From: Sphaerosporella brunnea
Taxonomy: Eukaryota > Ascomycota > Pezizomycetes > Pezizales > Pyronemataceae
Length of the DNA stretch: 64,000 nucleotides
Direction of reading: 5' to 3'
NCBI GenBank assembly: GCA_008704415.1
Contig: VXIS01000151.1
Location: 42,424 to 106,423, forward strand
Shown here: one piece after another, positions 24,001 to 33,443 of the stretch
Position numbering within the stretch: position 1 is the stretch's first letter
Layout: the number at the start of each line of letters is the position of its first letter
Program-made: the position numbers and the translations under genes
The notes under the pieces: model-generated
The model's input: only the letters and a program-made list of their open reading frames with translations
Database searches by the model: none
What the model was told of the DNA's origin: nothing

Positions 24001-26673
24001 AAAGCGAATCGGATCGATTTCGGGAAGTCGAAAGACCATGTCAGAGACATATGCACCGCTTTTGGCGGATAAAGCCATCAAGCCTTCCTGTAGCGGTGTG
24101 CAGGGGTAGACATCGATCACTGAGCCTAGCTGTGAGTCTAAATTGCATTGTTGGGCCACCAGACGCTTGAGGTCTTCTGGGGAGGTTTTGCTTGGTAAGA
24201 TGGAGAACGGTGTCAGTGGAGACGCAGCACCGTTTGTAGCAGCTTTGTCTGGCGCAGTGAACGAAAGGAGGCGAAGAGTTTTCAACGTGAAAACATCCTG
24301 CACTGATATTGTGAACCCGGTCTTCCGCGCCGCCGAGACCATTCGAATGACAGAGATCGAGTCTCCGCCGAGATCGAAGAAGGAACTGTCTGCAGAAATC
24401 AAACGGGGTGGAAGTGAAAGCAATCGACTCCATATACCCCTCATTGTCTCTTCTTGCGGAGTGAGCGTCTCTCCGACGAGGTTAACGCCACCAGGCGCTT
24501 GCACATTCTTGCTGTACTCCTCCTCGTCCAGTGTCTCAAGCCATTCTCTCGCCGCAGTTCTGTCGACCTTTCCGCTAGCTGTCAATGGGATGTTCTCCAC
24601 GGTGAACCACACATTGGGGATCATATGTGACGGCAGCTCCAATCTTAATCTGTTGCTGACATCTTCCAAGACGGTGGCTACCTCAACAGCATGTTCCGCG
24701 CTTAAGCACCGCAAGCGCTCTCCCTCAAGCGCCGAAGGAAACTGCGTTAGCGACAAGATTGCCGCCAGACGCCCCTTTGCCGGGCCAGACCGGGGCACGG
24801 TGACAACCACATTTCTTGCCCACTCGCCCGCCGCGATGCACGTCTCGATCTCCGTTAGGTCGATACGGTTCCCTAGAACTTTAATCTGGCTGTCCTGACG
24901 GCCGTGACAATAGATTTCTCCGTCGTTGCCAAAACTCGCCAGATCTCCTGTTTTGTAGAGCCGGCCAAGGGTGGGATGCGTGAACGTCTTCTTCTGTGTC
25001 ATGTCGGGATCACCGAGGTAGCCACGAAACAGCTGCGGCCCGGCAACACACAGCTCGCCAACTGCACCAATCGGTGTGCGCCGCCCTTCTGGGTCGAGGA
25101 TTACGACCAGTGACCCGTAGTCCGGCTTGCCGATACAGTTCTCCGCCGGCCGGTGGGTAACGTCCGAGATCGTGCACACGTTTGTCTCAGTCGGACCATA
25201 CGCATTGATCAACCGCGCATGGCCTAACCACGTGGAAACCATGTGCTTTGTCATAGCCTCGCCGGAGCTTACGAGCGTCTTCAACGACGGTATTTTATTC
25301 GGGACAAGAAGATTGATCACAGTCGGTGTCAGCTGTGCATAATTTATCCGATTCCTGTCCACGAAGCCGTTTAGGTCTGCAAGCAGCTGGGAATGCGGGG
25401 CGAGGAAAAGACACCCGCCGCGCGCAAGAGTCATGAAGATGTCATCGCCGCATACGTCGAATGTGTAGGTTGCGAACTGCAGCGTGCGAGTCTCGGTGGT
25501 GATGGTGCAGTAATCAGCCAACCAATTGACGGTATTGACCATCGCGGCGTGCTCGATCATGACGCCTTTGGGCGTGCCCGTGGAGCCAGAAGTGAAAAGG
25601 ACATGGCAGAGGTCGGTGGGCTTTGTGGAAAGGTCGAGATTGGCGGATGAGAGGGTCTGAAGGTCTTTCTCGACCTCCTCCAGTACGATGGCCCTGGTGC
25701 CGTACAGTATTGGCGCTGTAGAGCGCGAGACAATGGTAAGGGCCGCTTGGGTGGATTGTAGAATCTTTTCCAAGCGATTCCGGGGGTTCTTTCTGTCGAG
25801 AGGAACCCAGGCTTTTCCAGCCTTCAAAACAGCCAGTATGGATACAATCATTGCCACGCTCTTCTCGAGACAAAGTGCAATGATTCCATTATCCTCAGGG
25901 ACAACCGTCAGGATATATCGGGCAAGGCGGTTTGCCATGCCATTGAGAGCGCTGTAGGTCACCGGCTCTTCATTTTGCGACTCAATAGCTGTATTCTGCG
26001 GGGTTTTGAGAACCTGCATCTCAAAAAGCTGGTGGACGAGATGATTCCGAACGGCCGCATGGTCATCGCTGCCGCTCTGCCCGAGCTTCTCGAGTGCTTT
26101 TTCTTCGGCTTCTGAGACAATGTAGAGCGACAACAGTTCTTCCTCGCCCGAACAGGGCGCAATTTGTTGCATAGCCTTTTTCAGGCGATCCGGGACCCAA
26201 TGCACTAACATTGGATCCACAGCGCTCTCATGAAGGATTGTAACGACCACTTTGCCCTTTTCGCCCAGCACCACCGAAACGGCCAAGTCCACTTCCAGTG
26301 CCTCATGATTGTCCAGGTCAAAATAGATCGCTGACTTGAGTGCGCCTGCTTTTGTTTCTGAAGCCTCTCCAGCGTTCAGAATCTCAGAGATAACCTCCCT
26401 GATGGTCTTTCCTTCGAGATCGAGACACAATTGTCGATGCCCGAAGCCAAAGGAAACAGCCTTGTCTGTGCTCAAACTGCTGAGGCACCGTGCCCAAGCT
26501 GTAGCTATGGTGGCTTTGAAGCGGGCATCTGCACAGCTTGCGCCACTTTCGAGCGAGAATTGGGAGAATTGGACTGCTGACTGTTTACACTACGGTGATA
26601 GATATAACGATATCAGATCTAATGAACATCCCCACAGCTAACCCAAAACTGCACGCACCTGGTCTCGAGCCAT
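6042..26673 (-). CDS. Six-module non-ribosomal peptide synthetase (A-T-C)x6-T
   Basis: This gene encodes a giant peptide assembly line that selects amino acids (A), tethers them to phosphopantetheine on carrier (T) domains and condenses them (C). Nine exons were read: 26673-26659, 26580-23755, 23686-20468, 20409-16413, 16362-14089, 14024-13906, 13846-10607, 10558-9938 and 9881-6042. They total 20151 nt or 6716 aa, and every junction is GT-AG with matching phase. Carrier serines (GGDS) fall at about residues 746, 1824, 2883, 3955, 5029, 6105 and 6659, a period near 1070. All six A domains keep the TSGSTG loop, YGPTE and the catalytic lysine near S(G/A)K.DR. C1-C5 keep HHxxxDG; C6 reads SHSQYDG. 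There is no epimerase, thioesterase or reductase. The start is the only ATG in the short first exon; upstream frames open only with GTG or TTG. The first exon is the least certain. Every core motif is intact, so I infer a working enzyme making a peptide of about six residues, perhaps released by C6. The product is unknown. Confidence 0.93.
6100..9570 (-). other. NRPS module 6 and terminus (A6-T6-C6-T7)
   Basis: A6 has FTSGSTGNPKGV, DYGPTETCID and the A10 variant LSAKLDR, with the lysine kept. The tentative code is D-T-A-I-I-G-D-I-D-K. T6 has FFELGGDSIT (Ser6105). C6 is divergent: it opens with DVYPATPIQQA instead of the YPCSPLQEG type, and its active-site motif is SHSQYDG. It is followed by a last carrier, FFAIGGDSVN (Ser6659), and a basic tail. 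A terminal C domain without a thioesterase is how many fungal NRPSs release cyclic peptides. The extra T domain after it is notable. Confidence 0.78.
9571..12920 (-). other. NRPS module 5 (A5-T5-C5)
   Basis: A5 has YTSGSTGQPKGV and GYGPTEASVD. The tentative code D-V-V-I-A-T-G-V-D-K is closest within this protein to A3. T5 has FFVLGGDSIS (Ser5029). C5 opens with DIYPCSPLQEG. Its motif is split one codon earlier than in the other modules (HH, intron 10559-10606, ALYDGW). A further 56-nt intron (9882-9937) lies late in C5. Confidence 0.8.
12921..16256 (-). other. NRPS module 4 (A4-T4-C4)
   Basis: A4 has FTSGSTGQPKGV and DYGPTETCMD. The tentative code is D-T-M-I-I-I-D-M-D-K; the D-T...D...D pattern is shared with A6. 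T4 has FFRLGGDSMS (Ser3955). C4 opens with DVYACSPLQEG. It contains two introns, 14025-14088 (64 nt) and 13847-13905 (59 nt); the second splits HHSLYDGF at the position used in C1 and C2. Confidence 0.78.
16257..19507 (-). other. NRPS module 3 (A3-T3-C3)
   Basis: A3 has FTSGSTGKPKGV and GYGPTEASIF. The tentative code D-V-V-F-I-M-G-I-F-K suggests a hydrophobic pocket. T3 has FFRLGGDSIS (Ser2883). C3 opens with DVYPCSPLQEG and has HHCIYDGF in continuous sequence with no intron, unlike C1, C2, C4 and C5. The 50-nt intron 16363-16412 lies near the C3-A4 linker. Confidence 0.8.
19508..22774 (-). other. NRPS module 2 (A2-T2-C2)
   Basis: A2 has YTSGSTGVPKAV (the usual KG is KA) and SYGPTETCMN. The tentative pocket code is D-M-K-F-C-G-S-M-N-K; K at position 239 is uncommon. 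T2 has FFHLGGDSIG (Ser1824). C2 opens with DVYPCTAFQEG, and its HHALYDGW motif is split by the 58-nt intron 20410-20467. Confidence 0.8.
22775..26043 (-). other. NRPS module 1 (A1-T1-C1)
   Basis: A1 starts near residue 185 and has the TSGSTG loop, FDVCGDD in the A4 region and AYGPTETNVC in A5. Hand alignment to the GrsA-PheA pocket gives the tentative code D-V-D-Q-V-S-A-V-C-K. The first D predicts an alpha-amino acid, and the D at position 239 is unusual. T1 has FFDLGGDSIS (Ser746). C1 opens with DVYPCTPLQEG. Its HHAIYDGW motif is split by the 68-nt intron 23687-23754. Confidence 0.8.
26044..26673 (-). other. NRPS N-terminus: remnant of a condensation domain
   Basis: Residues 1 to about 180 precede the first adenylation domain. 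They resemble only the C-terminal half of a C domain: an ATAWARCL stretch corresponds to the (R)AAWALV segment of the other C domains, followed by the usual linker to the A domain. No HHxxxDG is present. Fungal initiation modules often carry such remnants, so this part is probably structural. Confidence 0.6.
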
Positions 26674-28390
26674 TGAAGCGGAAAATTTGAAAACGGCTTT
26701 GGTGTATGTTTTCAGAGAGCTGTTCTGGTTGCAATCAAGTATTTTTTCGCTCGGCGTAGATGAAGAAATGGCAGTCGAATCTTGTGTGGGGGTTGTCAAA
26801 ATGATATCTAGTGGGAGAGAGAGATGCCCGCAACCATAGCTCAGAAGAATGAAGCTCAGAACAGGACTCTTCAACACAAACGTTCAAGCAGTAGGGATTG
26901 CTTTTTTTTTTTTTTTTTCTTGTTCTACTTTTGTAGGTTTCACCGTGCTCCGAAAAAAAATCCGGAGCGGTGTCCAATCTCGGGCCAGGAGTCAACAACG
27001 CTGTATATCACCAATAGAAGGCGATTCTCGAGAACCTAGCAGATCCATGGCCATTTTGAGGGACACCTGCATGCACTGCGAAGAAGCAGCAAGGAGCGGT
27101 TGCGAGAACGCGATAGACGGCGTTACAGGAAGTAGTGCGTGTTGCTCATGGGGGAACACTTGTGCTTGTCCCAGACCGTCTTGCCGGTAGTGGTGAAAAC
27201 GTAGCGCTTCCCAATGAGGAATAAGCAATCCGGGTCTGGCAGGATCCTTCCTGCATGCAGTTTAGTTTAGCTTTCGGAGCGATTTCTTGACAAAAAATTC
27301 ACAGAGTGCCGTTCGAACCAGGCAACGATCTCCGCAAGCCATGCCCCCGATGACGCGATTTTAGGTTCTGAGATTCTGCGATGGGCGATCTGTGATTCCC
27401 ACCAGTCCGGGATCTGGAAGTCCAACCGGGATTCCATGAAGACGTCTGAGCCCGCTAGTTTCAGTCCTCAGCTCAGCTCAGCTCGCACATTGCGTCGATT
27501 GTTTGAAAGCGGGCGGCCCGTTCAGCTCGGAGTCTCCGTGCAGGAGAGGGGGACAGCATCGGATTGGGTGCTAGACCGTCCGAACGTGGATGCACGCCGC
27601 AGCACGCCCAGTTAGGCGCTTAAATGTCTCACCGCTATCGTGTCCCGGAGGTGATGTAATGAATGGTGGGGTTATGTAACAGGGCGCGTGTGGGCGGCTT
27701 CCCGTACAAACATGCTCGACGTCCTAGCTTGCAGCACGGATCCATGTACCCAGCTTCGATGTCACTAAGTAGAGTAGCTCGCTCAACAGGCAAATACCCA
27801 TCACACGCTGCCTTCTCTCACTGCAATTGGCCGCAATTAACAGGTCTTTGCCTCAAACCGCATGGGACAGGTGCCTCCAATCAGAGTGCTGCTGTGTAGA
27901 TGGGTCGGCCTCGAGGCAGGTAACTCAGGCGGTCTGCAATGCAAGATCCCCCGAGTTGCGGCGAAACTAAGGAGATACCTATGTATTTAAATATACCGAA
28001 TATTATAGGTCCGGAGTCTGGCCTTCCGTGCCACGTCAAAAAAAAACTAGCTTGTTGCGGGGTAAATCGATTTCGAAAGCGACGGGACCTTGCATCAACG
28101 GGATGGATGGCTACTCCAAATGTATGTGATTGTTATTTTTCCTCGTTTGTATCTTCCTTCAGACCTAAAATCGTGTGTTCACGACGGAATTAGATATGCA
28201 CACGAGAATAAGACAGTGCAGGTAAGACGTCGACAGCAATGTACACAGAGCCTAGTGCTGAAGAACTCGATGGGTTAAGGATATCACGGAGCGTATTCTG
28301 GAATAGGTTGTCAAGTGGATCATGTTTCACAGCTCCAACTCCCGTTCTCCGACTATGCTCACTGCTAACTACTGCTTCCCGCCAGTCCAC
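26674..28390. other. Intergenic region upstream of the NRPS
   Basis: About 1.7 kb separates the NRPS start from the 3' end of the minus-strand P450, so its right part is P450 3' flank and its left part the likely NRPS promoter. It has a T-rich run near 26905-26922 and an ATTGG (CCAAT on the plus strand) near 27012. There is a short GCTCA reiteration near 27470-27485. No gene is supported. Confidence 0.5.
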
Positions 28391-30202
28391 TCAATTTCTT
28401 GGATGGATATACAGCGTTGTTGACTTCGGTCCGCCAGACGACGTGAACCCAATCTCTTCAACGAGCTCGGGCCTGAAATGTTTGAAGAACTGCAAAAGTC
28501 AGAACTCTATCAAAGTGCAAAATTCACCGCTCGGGGTACCTACCAGTATAGTCGCCTTATAAATCTCCATCAGTGCGATGTTCCGCCCAAGGCACTTGCG
28601 TGCCCCATATCCCCATCGAAAATCATACTTGTCCCACAGGGCGGTCGTCTCTGCGTTTGCTTCTAGCCACCGGTCAGGCCTAAACGTATCTGCATCCTCG
28701 CCGTACATCTCCTTGTTCCTATGCATGATCCATGGACTAGCGGAGACCGACGTTCCGGCTGGAACCCATTTCCCGTTCAACTCGAGTCCATCTGAGACGC
28801 GGGGGAACTGCACAGTGCTGGGTGAGTATCGGAAGGTCTCGCGGATACATGCGGAAAGAAACGGAAGAGTGCGAGCTTCTTCGAAAGTGGGAATTGGGCT
28901 CGTGAGGGTTGGGGTGATGGCATCGAGTTCAGCAGTGAGCCTGGAGAGGCAAGACGGGTGTTGGAGGATGTTGAAGATAAGGCGAACCAGGGCATTCGAG
29001 GTGGTGGAAGAGCCAGCAATCCTTGAGAATGTTAGTTGCGGACTTGCTGGGAAACATCTAGGTTGGTATGTACATTGCCAGCAGAGCTTCAGCCTTGACG
29101 TCGTCCGTGGACATCGGTGTACCATCTGCATTTTTTGCAGCGATGAACCTGCCGCTGTCAGTATCGTAGAAAAAGCAGTGGGGATAGCAAACAAACTTTG
29201 TCAAAAGAATTCCCTTCGACCCATCACCCTTCTCCATATCTCGTGTGTGCTTCTCAAATATTCTGTCCCGCTCGGCCATAATGACGCCCACACCCTTGCG
29301 ATCTCCAGCTTTAGCCATCAGGAACTTTCGCCCCACCCATGTCTTTCGCATCCACCACGACACCTTCGGTAGCAGAGCCAGAATCTCCAACAGCATCGAG
29401 GCGTCAGAGTAATTCTTAATCAGATCGCGGACGTCAGCGCGTGCCGCGATGAAGCCGATAGGCTCGCCGAAGGAGAGGTAACTGATCACGTCATAGGTAA
29501 ACCATCTAGTCCGTTAGATTCTCTGATAGTAAGGGGGAAGGCTGTGGGGTGCGAACTCTGCCCAACGGGCGAAATTGATCGGTTTGGAGGGGTCCTTTGA
29601 GATGTCAGAGAGGGCGGATATCCATTGCGCAAGACATTCGTCGATGTATTCTTCGAGGTTTTTGATTGATAGCAGTGAGTACTGTGTCCATCATCAGCGC
29701 GACTCAATCTCCCAGTACCAGACGTTTACTCACCGCGTGCGCGATTCTCCGCTTCGCAGCAACATGATCTTGGTGTCGCAACCATGTAAACACCGTCTCG
29801 ATGCCAAAGTTTGGCGCATACACCTCCGTTTTGTCGGCCTTGCGATGGTAGATCAACGGCAGCATATACGGGTCGTTGACAATGAGTTCATTTGGGCCGA
29901 AGCGGACGACCGGTCCTCCACTCCAGATTAGATTGCATCCAAACAAGTACAAAATCGGACAAACCGTATTTCTCGTGCAGCCCACGATGAATTAGATGTT
30001 CTCCGCCAGACACAAACGCCCACACGCCGTACAGGCTCGACACAGAGGCCCAGAAGGGACCTGGAAAGTGAGCGAGCGGGTGGAAAAAGCGGCGATACAC
30101 CACGAGCAGACCGAAGGCGGCGACCGCAAGGCCCACGATACTGAGCGCTGTGTGGGTAGCGTCCGCATCGATTACGCTGAGGTGGATGGCCGGACGAGAC
30201 AT
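28391..30202 (-). CDS. Cytochrome P450 monooxygenase (pisatin-demethylase-like)
   Basis: A membrane-anchored haem monooxygenase, 517 aa in six exons: 30202-29965, 29915-29734, 29681-29557, 29505-29074, 29021-28544 and 28489-28391. The start is the first in-frame ATG; the frame upstream opens with TTG. An N-terminal hydrophobic helix is followed by the FFHPLAHFPGPFW hinge. The I-helix reads AGSSTT (residues 328-333), with Ser331 where the family usually has Asp or Glu. ETFR is the ExxR motif and FRPDRW the PERF-like motif. WGYGARKCLG holds the haem cysteine (Cys469), with Trp in place of the usual Phe. A 42-nt in-frame stretch near 29210-29170 could be a further tiny intron. Position next to the NRPS suggests it oxidises the peptide or a building block (inference). 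It is divergent from, and paralogous to, the P450 at 31103. Confidence 0.9.
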
Positions 30203-31102
30203 GATGGGTGTAGAGACGTCCGTTGCACGCAAGCTTTCGAGGATGGCAGTATCTCAATAGGTACATCACTACCTCACTGGCTGCGCCGGGATGTCCTGGC
30301 CATCAAGATCGCCGCTGCACGGCGATCTGTGAAAACACTCAGGGATAACAACACGGCTCGGACAACCCACGTCAACCTGCGACCTCGGTCGTCACCAGCA
30401 TGAAAAAATTGAGAGCTTCGTCGGGCGCGACACAGCGCGGCAAACTTGGAAAGAACTCCGGCCAATCGCATCTGACGGAGGAAGTTAGCTTTAGAATGGC
30501 TGTAACGGGTAAAGATGCCCATCGATGCGGGATGAGCAGCTTACTATGTGCTATGTTTATGTAACAGCCGCCAGATAACTCTGCATGCAGGTACTTAGTG
30601 CATGTAGCTAGGCGCTTTTCTGAGCTAGCTGCATGAAGTTTTGCTCTGAAATTTTCTGCGGGGTCAAAATCCCGATGGTGGCGTTTGCAAGCTCAATTGC
30701 GGAGACCTGAAACACCTCAGTTCGGACAGACACTTCCTTGGCAGGTGCACGCTTCGGTCCTCAGCTGAAAGGGCCTCGTTGACCTGGGAGCTGCAGGCCG
30801 GCGATGCACGTGCGCGAGCCAGCAGGTTTCTGGTGTTTGCCGCTGCGACCTAGCGCCTCCGCGAGTGCGGGGTTGTGAGACACTTCAGCTCGCCGTGATC
30901 TTGAAGCCGCCTTGAATATGCAGGCCAGATTGGGAGCTTGCGCCGTCCTCCGGTTAAAATTCTTCACGCGTATATTGGTGGGTACGTTGGTTGGTGGGTG
31001 ACACCAGCCCTTCTTTAACAAAGCCCGTCTTTCTCTGATGCCTACTTACCTCCTCACCACGGATTCAATCCACAGCAGTCGGTGGAGACGAATTTTGGAA
31101 AC
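30203..31102. promoter_or_regulatory. Shared divergent promoter region of two P450 genes
   Basis: The two P450 start codons face away from each other across 900 bp, so both promoters must lie here. A GATA core (CAGATAAC, near 30571) is visible. I see no pair of palindromic CGG-type sites clear enough to name a regulator. Co-regulation is inferred from layout. Confidence 0.5.
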
Positions 31103-32921
31103 ATGGAGTGGATGCCGCTGCGCTCTGCAGCGATCGAGTACCTTTCAGAGCATTGGAAGGCAGCAATTCTCTCCGTTATTCTCCTGCGCGTTGTGGGAAC
31201 AATCATCCACAGGCGATGGTTGCACCCGCTGGCCAAATTCCCCGGCCCGTTTTGGGGCAGCATCACCAATCTCTACTCGGTCCAGGTCAACTGGAGTGGG
31301 AAGCAATATCTCATCCATCACGAACTGCACAAGAAATATGGTAAGATTCTTTTGTCCCTCGGAGATCTAAGGTTAACAATCAATTCAAGGCCCAATTGTG
31401 CGATACCGACCGAATCTCCTCATCGTCAGCGATCCAACTGCGCTCCCGGAGATTTACCACCGCTATGCCGACAAGACGCCGTTTTACACCCAGATTATCG
31501 GAGACAAAACGACGTTTACCAGTTTGCCATCCACGGAACATACCATCTCTAGGAAGCGGATTTCTCCAGCGGTATGTAGAGACTGGACTTGCAGGGACAT
31601 CACTGACCCTGCCGCAGTATGCTCCCGCATATGTGCGAAGTCTTGAGCCAAAGATGGATCAGTGGATCGTAGACTGGACCGAATTGAACAGAAGGGTGTT
31701 CTTGAAGAGCGGACCGGTTAAGGATTTCAACAACAGATTGATGTAAGCCTCCATACTCCCTCTGCTTACACGAATTAACACGTATAGGTACATGGCGTAC
31801 GACCTATTGTCAGACCTGACATTCGGCCGGCCGTTCGGTTTCATGGCCAAGAATGGCGATGTCAACGAAATCATCAAGGGCGCCAGTGTTTCCAGGCTCA
31901 TGCATCACCTACTAGCGTTAGTTCCTAGCTTTTTGTGGCTGCTCAGGAACACTTTTCTGGGATACTATATTCTGCCTCGCCGGTATCCAGACCGTGGTTT
32001 TGGCTATCTGATGGCGGTATGTACGTCTGCTTCGTGTTTTGGATCATGCTAATCGGCGAAGGAGGCAAAAAGGCTCACGCTCTCGGAAGAGGTCAATCCC
32101 CCGGGCGGAGAAAAGACGCCCCTTCGTATCATGCATGACACCAAGAGCACGGATGGACAGACGATGGGAATGGAGCGACTAGCATCCGAAGCCCGCATTT
32201 TGCTGTAAGTATTCTAAACCCAGCTTCCAAGTACTGCGTTAACTCGTAGCTAGGATTGGCGGTGCAGAGCCAGCCGCCGCAATCACAATTGAGTTCCTCC
32301 TCAACGTCCTGGCTCATCCGGGCGCTTACCAGAAAATTCTGGACGAGATCGCTGCCGCCGAGGCTGCTGGACGCTTGAGCAGTCCAGTTGCCACCTACGA
32401 AGAATGCCAGAACCTGACCTACTTCTCCACCTGTTTCAAGGAGACACTGCGTGGCGCTGAGACTACTCGAGGCATGATGCCGCGGTATGCCCCCAAGGGC
32501 GGCCTTACCATTGCCGGCCAGTTCGTTCCCGAGGGTACCCACCTCTCCGCTACTCCATGGGTTACCCATCGCACAAAGTCAATGTACGGCGAGGACGCAG
32601 AGATGTTCCGTCCCGAGCGCTGGCTAGAGGCGTCCCCTGAGACGCTGCTGCAGTGGAACAAGTATGACTTCCAGTTTGGCTACGGCGCGCGCGTGTGCCC
32701 AGGAAAGATGATGGGCCTGATGGTGCTATACAAGCAGACCCTAGAGGTGAGTGCAACGCCCAATCACGTCGTAGTATAATTAGCTGATCACGCAGATCCT
32801 GCGTCACTTTGAAATACGCAAGTTGAAAGAGGACGATCCAAAGGCGGCTTGTTTCACTCGGAAGTTGGATGACGAGGTTATACGTGACACCGGCTTGTAT
32901 ATTCATGCTTTGAGAAAATAG
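31103..32921 (+). CDS. Cytochrome P450 monooxygenase with altered I-helix
   Basis: A 511-aa P450 in seven exons: 31103-31340, 31390-31571, 31618-31742, 31788-32016, 32062-32204, 32254-32746 and 32796-32921. The start is the first ATG; the frame 21 nt upstream begins with GTG. An N-terminal membrane helix precedes WLHPLAKFPGPFW. ETLR (ExxR), FRPERW and FGYGARVCPG (haem Cys454) are intact. The oxygen-activating I-helix motif, usually (A/G)Gx(D/E)T(T/S), reads GGAEPA, so the conserved Thr is Pro312. Exons 1-3 are exactly as long as those of the neighbouring P450 (238, 182 and 125 nt), showing common descent. It probably acts with the NRPS product, but the Thr loss suggests altered chemistry or a non-hydroxylating reaction (inference). 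Confidence 0.9.
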
Positions 32922-33350
32922 ATACCGTGCATGCCCATGTGGTGTAGCACTCGGCAGTTTTGGTTTGCGCAAATAATGAATCCCGGATCGTGAATACCTA
33001 GAATCGCAGAAGAATGTTTTCCTACGTGCGGTACACTTACACCGCACATGCCACGCCCTTCCTAGGCGGCACGACCAGTCATGACAGTTAAGAGTGATTG
33101 CCAGTGAGTATTTGTGCCGCCCACCATACCTTCTGCTGCATCCGCCGCCCCTTCCCTTCCTGCCGTTCATAAATGGCGGTGCCACTCGGATCCCCTCTTA
33201 AGTGCTAGCGGTGACGTTCTCGGGTCGCAAAGTAGCGACCCCAACGTCACCACCAGCCAGCCGTTCTCACCAGCGGCACAAACAGTGCTTAGGGTAAGGT
33301 ATGCACTTTTGAGTACTTGACATCGAGCAACAATGAACGAAACAAAAAAC
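32922..33350. other. Intergenic region between P450 and tRNA
   Basis: This is P450 3' flank and tRNA 5' flank. A minus-strand frame overlapping the P450 end is not supported as a gene. Nothing else is seen. Confidence 0.5.
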
Positions 33351-33443
33351 GCTCTCGTGGCCAAGTGGCTAAGGCGTTGCACTTGTACAAACTCAAAGTA
33401 GGATGAAATGCAAAGATCGCTGGTTCAAATCCGGCCGAGAGCT
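33351..33443 (+). tRNA. tRNA-Thr (anticodon TGT) with 20-nt intron
   Basis: The acceptor stem GCTCTCG (33351-33357) pairs with CGAGAGC (33436-33442), followed by discriminator T. The D stem is GCC/GGC. The anticodon stem TTGCA (33377-33381) pairs with TGCAA (33409-33413). The loop gives CT-TGT-A, so the anticodon is at 33384-33386. A 20-nt intron (33388-33407) sits one base 3' of the anticodon, the canonical place. The T arm is GCTGG-TTCAAAT-CCGGC. A T6 run at 33447-33452 fits a Pol III terminator. Confidence 0.93.

Noticed and set aside
6042..26673. Several separate NRPS genes
   Set aside because: All frame breaks coincide with GT-AG introns of 48-78 nt with consistent phase, and several fall inside a catalytic motif, so one gene is the better reading.
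26674..26877. Longer NRPS N-terminus starting near 26877
   Set aside because: That frame opens only with GTG or TTG and its translation does not resemble C-domain sequence; the ATG at 26673 is preferred.
28578..29372. 264-aa plus-strand frame
   Set aside because: Antisense to the P450, whose motifs and introns are clear on the minus strand.
32562..33185. 207-aa minus-strand frame overlapping the 3' end of the second P450
   Set aside because: No domain, odd composition, overlaps coding sequence antisense.
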